This document shows positions 15,551 through 23,452 of a stretch of DNA of 64,000 bases, in pieces. Positions within the stretch are counted from its first letter, which is position 1, and each line of letters starts with the position of its first letter. The position numbers and the translations under genes were made by a program. Below the pieces are notes generated by a model. It was given only the letters and a program-made list of their open reading frames with translations, had not been told where the DNA came from and did not search any database. The stretch covers positions 22,447 to 86,446 of the forward strand of contig DATHDZ010000341.1 in NCBI GenBank assembly GCA_035318785.1, given 5' to 3'. Origin of the DNA: CAIYRG01 sp035318785 (lineage in GTDB: Bacteria; Pseudomonadota; Alphaproteobacteria; Micropepsales; Micropepsaceae).

Positions 15551-17059
15551 ATGACGGAAGCGGAAGGCGGGAGGATCTTCTTCTCCAGCAAAGGACGCAC
15601 GCTCGAGGGCGAGGACGAAATCGTCATCCTCTCCGTTGGCGTCGATATCGGGTCATCGACATCGCATCTGGTGTTTTCCCGCATCGTGCTGGAGCGGCTC
15701 GACAGCCGTTACGTGGTGACGACGCGCGAGACTTTCTACGAATCCGACATTCTGCTGACGCCTTACACCGAAGAAGAATCCATCGACGCCGAAAAACTCG
15801 GCGCCTTCATCCAGAAACAATATGGCTTCGCCAAGGTGCAGCCGGATGAGATCGACACTGGCGCGCTGATCCTCACCGGCGTCGCGGTGCGCCGGAAGAA
15901 TGCGCGCGCCATCGCGGACCTCTTCGCGGCCCAAACCGGCAAGCTGGTCGCGGTGAGTGCCGGCGACAGCCTTGAAACCGTCATGGCTGCGTATGGTTCG
16001 GGCGCGGTGCAGCGTTCCTCACGCGACAAGGCGATGGTGATGAATGTCGACATCGGCGGGGGCACATCGAAAATCGCCGTTTGCTCCGGCGGCAAGGTCA
16101 TCGACTTGACGGCCGTCGACGTCGGAGCACGTTTGGTCGTGACCGATGCGGATGGCCGCATCACGCGGATGGAAGAAGCGGGCCGCCAGTTTGCCGCCGA
16201 GCTCGGACTGAAGCTCGCCATCGGCGCAACCCTGAAACCGGAAGATGCCCGCGCCTTGGCGGCGCGCATGGCGGATAGGCTGTTCGATGCGATGCGGGGC
16301 AACTCGCCCAAGGTGGGGGCTTCGTCCCTGCTGCGGCTCGATGCTCTCACGCATCGCGGCGATATCGACGAGGTGACGATTTCCGGCGGTGTCTCGGAAT
16401 TCGTCTATGGCCGCGAAAAGGGCAGTTTCGGCGATCTTGGACCGCTGCTCGGGCAGGAAATCTGCGCCCGGATCGAAGCCTGGGGACCTCGCCTCGAAAA
16501 GCCCAGTGAAGGCATCCGCGCCACGGTGATCGGCGCCTCGCAATACACGACCCAGGTCAGCGGCAGCACGATCTATGTCTGGCCGATGGAAATCCTTCCC
16601 TTGCGCAACGTGCCCGTGATCGCGCCCGACATGCGTATCGACGGTGAAGAGATTGACCCGAACCAGGTCGCGGCCGCGATCAAAGCGGTGTTGAAGCGGC
16701 TCGACCTCGCGGACGGCGAGAAACCCGTCGCCGTGTTCGCGCCCTGGCGCGGTTCGGCGACCTTCGCGCGCCTCGACGCGTTCTGCCGCGGCATCGTCGA
16801 CGGACTCGCCAATGTGCTCGCCCATGGCCATCCCATCGTGCTGGTGGGCGATGGCGATGTCGGCGGCCTGACCGGCATTCACATGCGCGAAGAGCTAGGG
16901 CTCGATTTCCCTGTCGTCTCGATCGATGGGCTTGAGCTTAAGGAGTTCGACTACATCGATATCGGCGCGATCTTGGATACGTCGGGCGCCGTACCGGTGG
17001 TGATCAAGTCGCTGATCTTCCCCTCGACGGCCGCGCTAGGCAAAGCCGGCGCAAAATAG
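15551..17059 (+). CDS. EutA-like ethanolamine ammonia-lyase reactivating factor (no EutBC nearby)
   Basis: A 502-residue ATPase of the actin/Hsp70 fold closely resembling EutA, the chaperone that swaps damaged cobalamin in ethanolamine ammonia-lyase. Signature parts are VGVDIGSSTSHLVFSR (29-44), NVDIGGGTSKIAV (165-177), TVIGASQYTTQVSGSTIYV and the tail DYIDIGAILDTSGAVPVVIK. The protein is slightly longer than enterobacterial EutA (467). It starts 9 bp after tctB as last gene of the operon. No eutB, eutC or other B12 enzyme lies in the window, so its client is unknown: a distant ammonia-lyase, another radical enzyme, or a new role. Confidence 0.85.
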   Translation: MTEAEGGRIFFSSKGRTLEGEDEIVILSVGVDIGSSTSHLVFSRIVLERLDSRYVVTTRETFYESDILLTPYTEEESIDAEKLGAFIQKQYGFAKVQPDEIDTGALILTGVAVRRKNARAIADLFAAQTGKLVAVSAGDSLETVMAAYGSGAVQRSSRDKAMVMNVDIGGGTSKIAVCSGGKVIDLTAVDVGARLVVTDADGRITRMEEAGRQFAAELGLKLAIGATLKPEDARALAARMADRLFDAMRGNSPKVGASSLLRLDALTHRGDIDEVTISGGVSEFVYGREKGSFGDLGPLLGQEICARIEAWGPRLEKPSEGIRATVIGASQYTTQVSGSTIYVWPMEILPLRNVPVIAPDMRIDGEEIDPNQVAAAIKAVLKRLDLADGEKPVAVFAPWRGSATFARLDAFCRGIVDGLANVLAHGHPIVLVGDGDVGGLTGIHMREELGLDFPVVSIDGLELKEFDYIDIGAILDTSGAVPVVIKSLIFPSTAALGKAGAK

Positions 17060-17155
17060 CACTCCGCCCGCCGTGCCATGCTCGTAGCGCGCACGGCGCA
17101 AAACCGCGCTTACGCACCGCCGGAAGAGCATTGATGTATAAAGGGGCCTGCCCTC

Positions 17156-17617
17156 TTAGCGCGGACTTGTGCAGACCGAGCGGGACGTATGAGCGTCGGC
17201 ATCGTCCGATGCCCTGCTCCATAACAGCTCACCGGCGCCATCGTCGTCGAGGCTAAAGAGGAAGTGTTCGAGACCGCCGGCACCGCCGGCTATCATCAAG
17301 TGAATAAGGTTATCCCCGAGGGCCATGTCGAATATGTCGGCACCCGAGGCGCGAAGACTTTGTTCGCCTTCGCCATGCCAATTCAGCACCACGTCAAAGC
17401 CCTTGTCGTCTCGCGCCAGCGCGACCTGCGACGCAGCGCCGGTCGCTGAGCCGAGGCGCGCATCGGCAAACGCCTGAGACAGCTTGGCTAAGGGAGCCAT
17501 TTGAGTCGCCGACAGCGGAGTGAGGTCCGGTCTGGAGCAAACCGTAAGGATATCGGCCACTGCCGGTGTCACAAACAGGGCCAAGACTGTCACAATTGAA
17601 ATACCAAGACGGCCCAT
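17156..17617 (-). CDS. Small secreted protein of unknown function
   Basis: A 153-residue protein with a clear Sec signal peptide: MGRLGISIVTVLALFVTPAVA, cleavage expected after A21. The mature part has one Cys near its start and one near its end, which could pair. I see no known domain; the segment GFDVVLNWHGEGEQSLRASG suggests a small beta fold. It is divergent from the TPR-like gene over a 167-bp spacer and converges with the EutA operon. The last 15 residues look low in complexity. Expression and role are unknown. Confidence 0.6.
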   Translation of the reverse strand: MGRLGISIVTVLALFVTPAVADILTVCSRPDLTPLSATQMAPLAKLSQAFADARLGSATGAASQVALARDDKGFDVVLNWHGEGEQSLRASGADIFDMALGDNLIHLMIAGGAGGLEHFLFSLDDDGAGELLWSRASDDADAHTSRSVCTSPR

Positions 17618-17784
17618 TCGAACTCAGCCCTTTGAAAATACGTGGTTCTTCGAAGACGGCGCGAGGTGTCAATGTCCTGCTAGAACGTTTTTGTAACGGT
17701 TTCATGACAAACCCGTGAAAGTCGGGGCGTATGGTGATATTATTTCCCCGGCTTGAGGTTGGGCCGTTTGCGTAGGAGGTAGGA

Positions 17785-18132
17785 ATGCGCGGCAAGAAAG
17801 TTTGGATTGCGTCTTTGGCATCGGTGATGTTTATCGCGCTTCCTCGGATGGCGGCTGCCGAAGAAGGCATCGCGCTTGACGCGCTTCGGGGCCACGATTG
17901 GGTCGTCGCGGAACAGCAACTCTTGGCTGGACTCGAGAAGAATCCGAGCGACGTATTCAGTCGGCTCAATCTCGCCTGGGTCTACGCCCAGACTGGCCGA
18001 AAGGCGGAAGCTGCTGCAATTTATCGGGACGTCCTGAAGCGTGATGGGGACCGTTTTGCGTCCACTCCGCGCGCCGGAACGTCGGTTACGCTGCTTGCAG
18101 AACGTGGACTTGCTCTGTTGAAGAACAAGTAG
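17785..18132 (+). CDS. Secreted TPR-repeat protein, small
   Basis: A 115-residue protein with a Sec signal (MRGKKVWIASLASVMFIALPRMAAA) followed by about two tetratricopeptide-like repeats, including NPSDVFSRLNLAWVYAQTGRKAEAAAIYRDVLKRD. TPR units mediate protein contacts, so a periplasmic scaffold role is plausible. GGAGG lies directly upstream of ATG 17785. It converges with the TonB receptor gene, separated by a hairpin terminator. Nothing more specific can be said. Confidence 0.75.
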   Translation: MRGKKVWIASLASVMFIALPRMAAAEEGIALDALRGHDWVVAEQQLLAGLEKNPSDVFSRLNLAWVYAQTGRKAEAAAIYRDVLKRDGDRFASTPRAGTSVTLLAERGLALLKNK

Positions 18133-18172
18133 TGCAACGATTCACCGCAGCGTGGAGCGGTTGGGATGAATG

Positions 18173-18198
18173 GGCGTGGCACCAAGAGATGCCACGCC
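18173..18198. terminator. Hairpin between convergent genes
   Basis: GGCGTGGCA (18173-18181) pairs perfectly with TGCCACGCC (18190-18198) over an 8-base loop. It lies between the convergent TPR-like gene and the TonB receptor gene and could end transcription from both sides. No long T-run follows on either strand, so its efficiency is uncertain. Confidence 0.55.
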
Positions 18199-18214
18199 AT
18201 CCTTACAGTCTTTG

Positions 18215-20713
18215 CTAGAACCTCACCGAGCCCTCGATGCCAAAGGTGCGCGGAGGGTTGAAGTTGGCATAGTCGCCCAGCACATTGGCGTTGGCCGCGG
18301 ACCGGCGATAGATGTGCGTTTCGTCGGCCAAGTTGCGCACCCAGACCGATAACGTCAGCGTCTGCCCAAACGAGCCTACCGGAATCTCGGAGAGCGCGAC
18401 GCGGCCGTTGACGATGAAACTGGAGTCTGTCTTCACGGGCTCAGCCTGGAAGCTGTAGGTGGCATCGGCGTAGTTGGCGTCCAGGTGAAAACGCGCGCTC
18501 ATTCCACCATTGCCTAGCGGCAGCTCATAATCGAGGAACGCCGAGGCGGCATTGGGTGGCGTGAACACGACGAACACCGGGAACAGCACATTGCCGAGGA
18601 ACGGGTTCGGCGTCGCCGGCACCTTGACGTCTGTGTAGGAGTAGGCCGCACCCACCGTCAGCCCGTCGGTCACCCTGACAGTCAACTCCGCTTCGGCGCC
18701 CCGGATCTTTGACGTGCCGGGAGCATTGCGGGTTTCTTCGGTGTGAAGGTTGAAGGTCGGGCTGGTCGGATTGGTATCGACATTGTCGAAATCCGTTTGT
18801 GTGCCGGTACGATCCATGATGTAGCCCGCCACGTTCAGGCGAACACGGCGATCGAACAGGTCCGTCTTCGCGCCGATTTCATAGGACTTCACCTCTTCCG
18901 GGCCGAAAGCAGTAAAAGTCTGCGAGCGGTCGTTCGCACCGCCGGCGCGGAAGCCGGTCGCATAGGTGGCGTAGAGATTGATGTCCGGCGTCGCATCGTA
19001 TGCCAGCGTGACCATGGGATCGAACCGGCTGTTGTCGAATTTGAAGGGGAAATTCGTGGGCAGGTTTACGACGGTGAAAAGGACGCCGTCGCGTTTGTCC
19101 TGCGTGTACCGTCCCCCGGCCGTGAGGTGCGCCATTTCGAGGAACGCCGGTGTCCAGGTCAAACTGCCGAAAGCGGAATAGCTCTCCGCTTTCGCCCGGC
19201 TGGCGCGCTGCACGAACCACGAACTCGGGTCCCACCCCTGGTTTGCGGAGGTGATGGGAGGAAAAACGATCTCGCTGTTGATCGTGTAACCGGTGCCGGT
19301 GGCATTCCACTTGTTGCTCGACGGCGTCGCCGCCTTTTCGGAGGCGTGTTCATTGAAGTAGTAGAGTCCGAACACGTAGTCGACCTGCGGGAAGCTGCCG
19401 ATCGCCTGGAACTCCTGGCTAAACTGATGTTGCTGCAGCATGGAAAGACTGTAGCGGCTGAAATTGGCGTTCGGGGCGAAGATGGTACGGTGCGCGCCGC
19501 CCGAGTTGTCCCACTGATCGGTCGATACGCCGCGCCAAGCGGTGATCGAGCGCAGCTCCAGATCGGGCAAGAGCTCGTATTTGAGCAATGCCATCGCCCC
19601 GTCCGTCTTATCCAGGCTCTGCTGCTGCGGTACGCCGATTTCGGCCACGTTCTGACGGTCCGCATGGACCTGAACCAGCGGCGACAGCGGTGCGATGCAG
19701 GTCGAGCAGGTGGGGGCGCCGGCGGGACTGCCGGGCGCAACCAGCCGGAGGGTGACCGGATCATAGACGCCGACCGTTTTTTTGTTCGGGTTGTAGTTTA
19801 CGAGCTGGCTGTAGAATGGCGTGTTGTAGTCGACGCCGGAATCGACGGCGATGTCGGCGGTGAAGTTGGCGGCCGGCGTCCAGCGCGCGGCAATGCGGCC
19901 GCCGTAGCGGTTGAAGTAGTCCCAGCCGGTTTGGCCCGCCAGCGGGTTGCTGACCGTCGCATTCTGGTGCTCGATCACGCCGTCGATTTTGACGGCGATG
20001 TTGGCGGTTGTCGGGAGGTCAAGATGCAGCCCGCTGCTGTACGAGCCAAAGTTGCCGATGCCGCCAGTAACGCGGCCACCGAACACGCCCGAAGGCGCCT
20101 TGGTGATAATGCTGACCGCGCCTCCTTCGGTGTTTCGGCCGAACAGCGTCCCTTGCGGTCCCCTCAGCACTTCGATGCGCTCAACGTCCAGCAGCGCGGT
20201 ATCCAGACCCTGCTGGCGACCAAGATAAACGCCATCGAGATAGATACCGACGCCCTGGTCGCGCGCGGTCTGGTTGGCGTCGAACGGCACGATGCCGCGA
20301 ATGCCAACGGTCAGCGCCGATTGGCGCGCCTCAAAGGTTGCGATACGCAGGCTCGGAATCGCGCCGCCGGCCAGATCGAGCAGGCTTTGCACATGCCGCT
20401 TCTCCAGCTCCTCGGTGTTCACGACCGCGATTGCGATCGGCGTCTCCTGCAACAAGGTTTCGCGCTTGAACGCCGTCACGAGGACTTCTTCGGGCGCTGA
20501 TGTCGCCGCCTGCGCCACCGTGGTGGGCGCGGAAGCCGGTGTGGCTTGGGCGACGACGATCGTTTTCTGGTCATCGGCCTGGTGCCGTCCAATCGTGAGC
20601 GCCGGATTCGGCGGCGTCACTTCAACCGGCGCCGGCGCGTCGCCTGCCCAAGCCGGCTGCGCTACGGCATATGCGAGCGCGGCAAATGCCGCGCCTTGAA
20701 GATAATTTTTCAC
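18215..20713 (-). CDS. TonB-dependent outer-membrane receptor
   Basis: An 832-residue outer-membrane beta-barrel receptor that imports a ligand using TonB energy. It has a Sec signal ending AWA at residue 23, an unusual Pro/Ala-rich linker (24-73), then the TonB box region EEVLVTAFKRE and the plug domain (about 85-210, with RGIVPFDANQ and VEVLRGPQGTLFGRNTEGGA-like motif). The barrel ends in PRTFGIEGSVRF with the terminal Phe needed for assembly. It starts with GTG at 20713. It resembles the sphingomonad/caulobacter class of receptors for plant-derived or aromatic compounds; the ligand is not defined. Confidence 0.92.
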   Translation of the reverse strand: MKNYLQGAAFAALAYAVAQPAWAGDAPAPVEVTPPNPALTIGRHQADDQKTIVVAQATPASAPTTVAQAATSAPEEVLVTAFKRETLLQETPIAIAVVNTEELEKRHVQSLLDLAGGAIPSLRIATFEARQSALTVGIRGIVPFDANQTARDQGVGIYLDGVYLGRQQGLDTALLDVERIEVLRGPQGTLFGRNTEGGAVSIITKAPSGVFGGRVTGGIGNFGSYSSGLHLDLPTTANIAVKIDGVIEHQNATVSNPLAGQTGWDYFNRYGGRIAARWTPAANFTADIAVDSGVDYNTPFYSQLVNYNPNKKTVGVYDPVTLRLVAPGSPAGAPTCSTCIAPLSPLVQVHADRQNVAEIGVPQQQSLDKTDGAMALLKYELLPDLELRSITAWRGVSTDQWDNSGGAHRTIFAPNANFSRYSLSMLQQHQFSQEFQAIGSFPQVDYVFGLYYFNEHASEKAATPSSNKWNATGTGYTINSEIVFPPITSANQGWDPSSWFVQRASRAKAESYSAFGSLTWTPAFLEMAHLTAGGRYTQDKRDGVLFTVVNLPTNFPFKFDNSRFDPMVTLAYDATPDINLYATYATGFRAGGANDRSQTFTAFGPEEVKSYEIGAKTDLFDRRVRLNVAGYIMDRTGTQTDFDNVDTNPTSPTFNLHTEETRNAPGTSKIRGAEAELTVRVTDGLTVGAAYSYTDVKVPATPNPFLGNVLFPVFVVFTPPNAASAFLDYELPLGNGGMSARFHLDANYADATYSFQAEPVKTDSSFIVNGRVALSEIPVGSFGQTLTLSVWVRNLADETHIYRRSAANANVLGDYANFNPPRTFGIEGSVRF

Positions 20714-20721
20714 TGATGATC

Positions 20722-20810
20722 CCCCGGGGATTGTTGACGTTTGCGAAAGTCCCCGGGGCGGGCGTCAGAACTGCGACAATCAGGTGAATTTTTTACGACA
20801 GCGCTAGCGC
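20722..20810 (-). promoter_or_regulatory. TonB receptor control region: SD-masking hairpin and palindromic operator
   Basis: Two CCCCGGGG blocks (20722-20729 and 20751-20758) can pair as a 9-bp stem in the receptor mRNA; the proximal block contains the G-rich ribosome site just before the GTG start. Farther upstream the perfect palindrome GCGCTAGCGC (20801-20810) is followed on the gene strand by an AT-rich stretch resembling a promoter. Similar palindromes act as LacI/GntR-type operators upstream of TonB receptors in related bacteria. The structures are seen; the control is inferred. Confidence 0.45.
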
Positions 20811-20973
20811 AAGATTGTCACGCGTGGGCCGGACGGCCAAGCTGGAAGCACCATATCGTATGCCAGCGTGGCAATTGCGAGCGGGTAAGGTCCGTGACAC
20901 TGGTGTGAAGGCATGCCACGGGTCAACCCGCAGTGAAATCGACCTGCGCGGCTAGCGCGAGCGGAGGAATGCG

Positions 20974-21840
20974 TTGCGCCTCTTCATAGGACGCTTCTGG
21001 AGCTTCAGGCCCGAGCATCTGCCGTTCATCACCTTTGCGCGGGCGGTATACCGCGACAGCCTCTTGGCCGACTCTGCAGCGGGCGATCGCATCGCGATGG
21101 TGGTGACGCGAAAGGAAAGCGTCATTCCCCAGAACCGCGGACGGCTGCTGGGCATGGCGGAGATAGGCGCTCATCCGGTCGACACGGCTGATGTTGTCGA
21201 TTCCGCGGCGATGACGCCGCGCGAATGGCTGGGCGGGGAGCCGCGCTGTCCCAAAGGCATACCGATGCTACGGGCTTGGCGCTTTCTCCAGCCGCCTGCG
21301 GTGCCGGTGGTCATCGACGCGGCGTTGCCGCAAACGACGGGCGGTCCCGCTATTCTTCTCACTGCCAAGCAAGCGACGCAGATCACGGCATTCCCGTATG
21401 AAGCGGTCCCGCTTCGGCAGAGCCGATGGCTGCTAAACGGAATCCCCTGGGCGAAAGACGGCACCAGACGCGGGGACGCCTCAGGTTCAGCGGCTCGGCC
21501 CGCAGAAACGGAACAGGGCGAAGTGCTCGTCTTGCGATTCGGCAGCCGCGATGTTTGGCGAATTGGAAATTCCTTCGATCCTAGGCGAAACATCGAAGCC
21601 ATGAATCGCGATATCCCCTGGAGTGTCACCCAAGAACGTTGGGTGATTTTGTACCGGCGGCCGATATCCTCCGAAGCGGACGCGCTCGTCTGCGAGATGA
21701 AGCTGATGGAGCTGCTGATGCAGCATCGGATCGCCGGCGGGTTTTTTGCATGCAGCGCCACGACAATTGAGCGCGTCTGGAATGAGACTCTCGCTGCGAC
21801 GCGCATCGTCTGGACAAAGGGAGGCATCGCAGCGTCGTAA
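20974..21840 (+). CDS. Uncharacterised 288-residue protein, possibly PUA-like (EVE/ASCH) N-terminal half
   Basis: No confident family. The N-terminal half (FARAVYRDSLLADSAAGD, MVVTRKESVIPQNRGRLLGM, GIPMLRAWRFLQPPAVPVV) has the look of a small PUA-like barrel such as EVE or ASCH domains, which bind nucleic acid or modified bases. The C-terminal half contains VLRFGSRDVWRIGNSFDPRR and ERWVILYRRPIS. There is no signal peptide. Starts are uncertain; ATG at 20974 is not preceded by a good ribosome site. It stands alone between the TonB receptor and the VOC gene. Codon bias and length make it likely real. Confidence 0.6.
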   Translation: MRLFIGRFWSFRPEHLPFITFARAVYRDSLLADSAAGDRIAMVVTRKESVIPQNRGRLLGMAEIGAHPVDTADVVDSAAMTPREWLGGEPRCPKGIPMLRAWRFLQPPAVPVVIDAALPQTTGGPAILLTAKQATQITAFPYEAVPLRQSRWLLNGIPWAKDGTRRGDASGSAARPAETEQGEVLVLRFGSRDVWRIGNSFDPRRNIEAMNRDIPWSVTQERWVILYRRPISSEADALVCEMKLMELLMQHRIAGGFFACSATTIERVWNETLAATRIVWTKGGIAAS

Positions 21841-22056
21841 ACAGCGATATCGCCGAGAACGGGAATCTCCCTTTAGGTCGCCTACCGTCGAAAGGCGCTC
21901 CCGTCGCAGAGAGAATCCCGTCTGGTGGCACTACCGGATCGAAATCCGGTCTGAGTAGCGTATTCGTACAGGCCCGGTAGAACCGAGGTGGTCTCTTTCG
22001 TCACGGCCTTCAGTTCGTTCGGATCGATGCCGCGCGCGGGGGGACCTACCTCCTGC

Positions 22057-22425
22057 TTATTGCTTTGCCTTGGCTTGCCACAGTCCCATCACGGCACCGG
22101 TCGGGTCCTGGATGATCGAGAACGAACCCATGCCCGGCACTTCCGAGACGTCGCGAATGATCTTGGCGTCCAAATTTTTCGCTTTTTTCGTCGCGGCCAC
22201 GACATTGTCGACCAGCACATAGGGAACCCAGGCCGATGGCTGACCCGGCATCGGATGTTTCATCATGCCGCCGCCGGTTCCCTCGCCCACTTTGATCAGG
22301 GTGTAGGTCATACCGCCGTCCATCGGGACATCTTCCAATTTCCAATCGAGCAGCGATCCATAGAAGGATTTCGCCTGCTTGACGTCGGTCGTGACAAGTT
22401 CGACATGCACAAAGGGATTTCCCAT
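22057..22425 (-). CDS. VOC family protein (glyoxalase/bleomycin-resistance fold)
   Basis: A 122-residue vicinal-oxygen-chelate protein. It starts GNPFVHVELVTTDVKQAKSFY, the usual first beta-alpha unit, and carries VDNVVAATKKAKNLDAKII and FSIIQDPTGAVMGLWQ, typical of the second. ATG at 22425 has GGAGG eight bases upstream and is preferred over the longer frames from 22611 or 22621. VOC members bind or transform small molecules with a divalent metal; the ligand is unknown. It is divergent from the toxin-antitoxin pair. Confidence 0.88.
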   Translation of the reverse strand: MGNPFVHVELVTTDVKQAKSFYGSLLDWKLEDVPMDGGMTYTLIKVGEGTGGGMMKHPMPGQPSAWVPYVLVDNVVAATKKAKNLDAKIIRDVSEVPGMGSFSIIQDPTGAVMGLWQAKAKQ

Positions 22426-22585
22426 GATTGCCTCCAACTGCTGACTGGAAACTGCGAAAACGCGAGCGACCATCGATTGTTCCGGTGACAATCGCGCGAC
22501 AGCAAGGTTGTGTACGGCGTTCATCTTGCCGTAACCGCGCTCTTGGCATATTATGCCAATCCTCTCGTGGTCGCGGAATAGGTCT

Positions 22586-22885
22586 ATGCCAACTCGCAAT
22601 ATTGTCCTCACCGAGCGCCAATCCGAATTGGTCGAGCGACTTGTCGCTTCCGGCCGGTATCAGAACGCAAGTGAGGTGCTGCGTGAGGGACTTAGATTGA
22701 TTGAAAGCCGCGATGCCGAGGAAAAAGCTCGGCTTAAAACATTACGCGAAGCGGCACGTATCGGCGTTGCCGATCTGGAAGCGGGCCGTTACGAAACCTT
22801 CGAAACAGCTGAAGCGCTCGAGGCACATGTCAAAGCGCTGATGGCTGGGGCGTCTGTGCGTATCCCATCACAGCGCGGCAGGTGA
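22586..22885 (+). CDS. ParD-like antitoxin (CopG/ribbon-helix-helix)
   Basis: A 99-residue antitoxin of a type II system. The N-terminal TRNIVLTERQSELVERLVAS and GRYQNASEVLREGLRLIESR segment is the ribbon-helix-helix DNA-binding domain of ParD; the acidic C-terminal part should wrap the toxin. ATG at 22586 gives the usual N-terminus. The toxin gene follows after 22 bp. Autoregulation through the region upstream of 22586 is expected. Confidence 0.88.
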   Translation: MPTRNIVLTERQSELVERLVASGRYQNASEVLREGLRLIESRDAEEKARLKTLREAARIGVADLEAGRYETFETAEALEAHVKALMAGASVRIPSQRGR

Positions 22886-22907
22886 TAGTCAAAGGCAAGC
22901 TTGGCGG

Positions 22908-23243
22908 GTGCGGCTCGCCTCGGCAGCCCAGAACGACTTGCGAGAGATTGGTAATTGGACGGCTGAACATTTCGGCAGAGTTCAAGCTGAAACGTATGCA
23001 GAAACAATCGCTGAGGCGATAGCGGCGCTCATTGACGGACCTGCCGTCATGGGGGTCAAAGAACGCAGCGATATCGCATCAGGAATGTTCTCGCTCCACG
23101 TCGCGCGCAAGAAGCGCAAAGGACGCCACTTCATTATCTTCAGGATCGACCAACTCGAAAATCGAGAGATCATTGAGATTCTGCGAATCCTCCATGATTC
23201 GATGGACCTTGCGAGACATCTGCCCCCCAGATCTCAAGATTAA
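22908..23243 (+). CDS. ParE/RelE-superfamily toxin
   Basis: A 111-residue toxin beginning RLASAAQNDLREIGNWTAEHFG, typical of ParE, with the later part GMFSLHVARKKRKGRHFIIFRI and EILRILHDSMDLARHL matching the conserved end of the fold. ParE poisons DNA gyrase. The start is GTG at 22908 and the spacing to the antitoxin is 22 bp rather than the common overlap, so a small upstream change may have shifted the start. The usual basic residues and C-terminal Arg are kept, so it may be active. Confidence 0.85.
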   Translation: MRLASAAQNDLREIGNWTAEHFGRVQAETYAETIAEAIAALIDGPAVMGVKERSDIASGMFSLHVARKKRKGRHFIIFRIDQLENREIIEILRILHDSMDLARHLPPRSQD

Positions 23244-23276
23244 GGCGAAGTGCTGTCACATGGAATCACTCCTGTC

Positions 23277-23320
23277 ATGCCCGGCAAGCGCGAAGCGCGC
23301 GGAAGGGCATCCAGGCGGCG
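23277..23320. repeat. Short imperfect palindromic intergenic element
   Basis: The 210-bp spacer between the toxin gene and gltD holds an inverted repeat beginning TGCCCGGCAAGCGCG and ending GAAGGGCATCC. It resembles small mobile palindromes scattered in alphaproteobacterial spacers. Since gltD and the toxin gene converge here, it may also act as a terminator. Confidence 0.35.
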
Positions 23321-23452
23321 AAGAAAACACTCGATCTTCACGAAATGGATTCTCCCCTCGCGGCATACCGCCGCTCGGCCGGGAAGGACAAATGTTTCCA
23401 CTTGAATGGACGACGCTTTAGACCAGTAGCGTGGCGGGTCGTCAACCGCGCG

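Noticed and set aside
18743..20500. 585-codon open frame opposite the TonB receptor
   Set aside because: The receptor frame is complete with signal, plug and barrel end; the antisense translation has no recognisable motif.
21930..21955. Hairpin ACCGGAT-CGAA-ATCCGGT resembling a tRNA arm
   Set aside because: No acceptor stem, anticodon arm or T-loop can be built around it; possibly a terminator-like stem.
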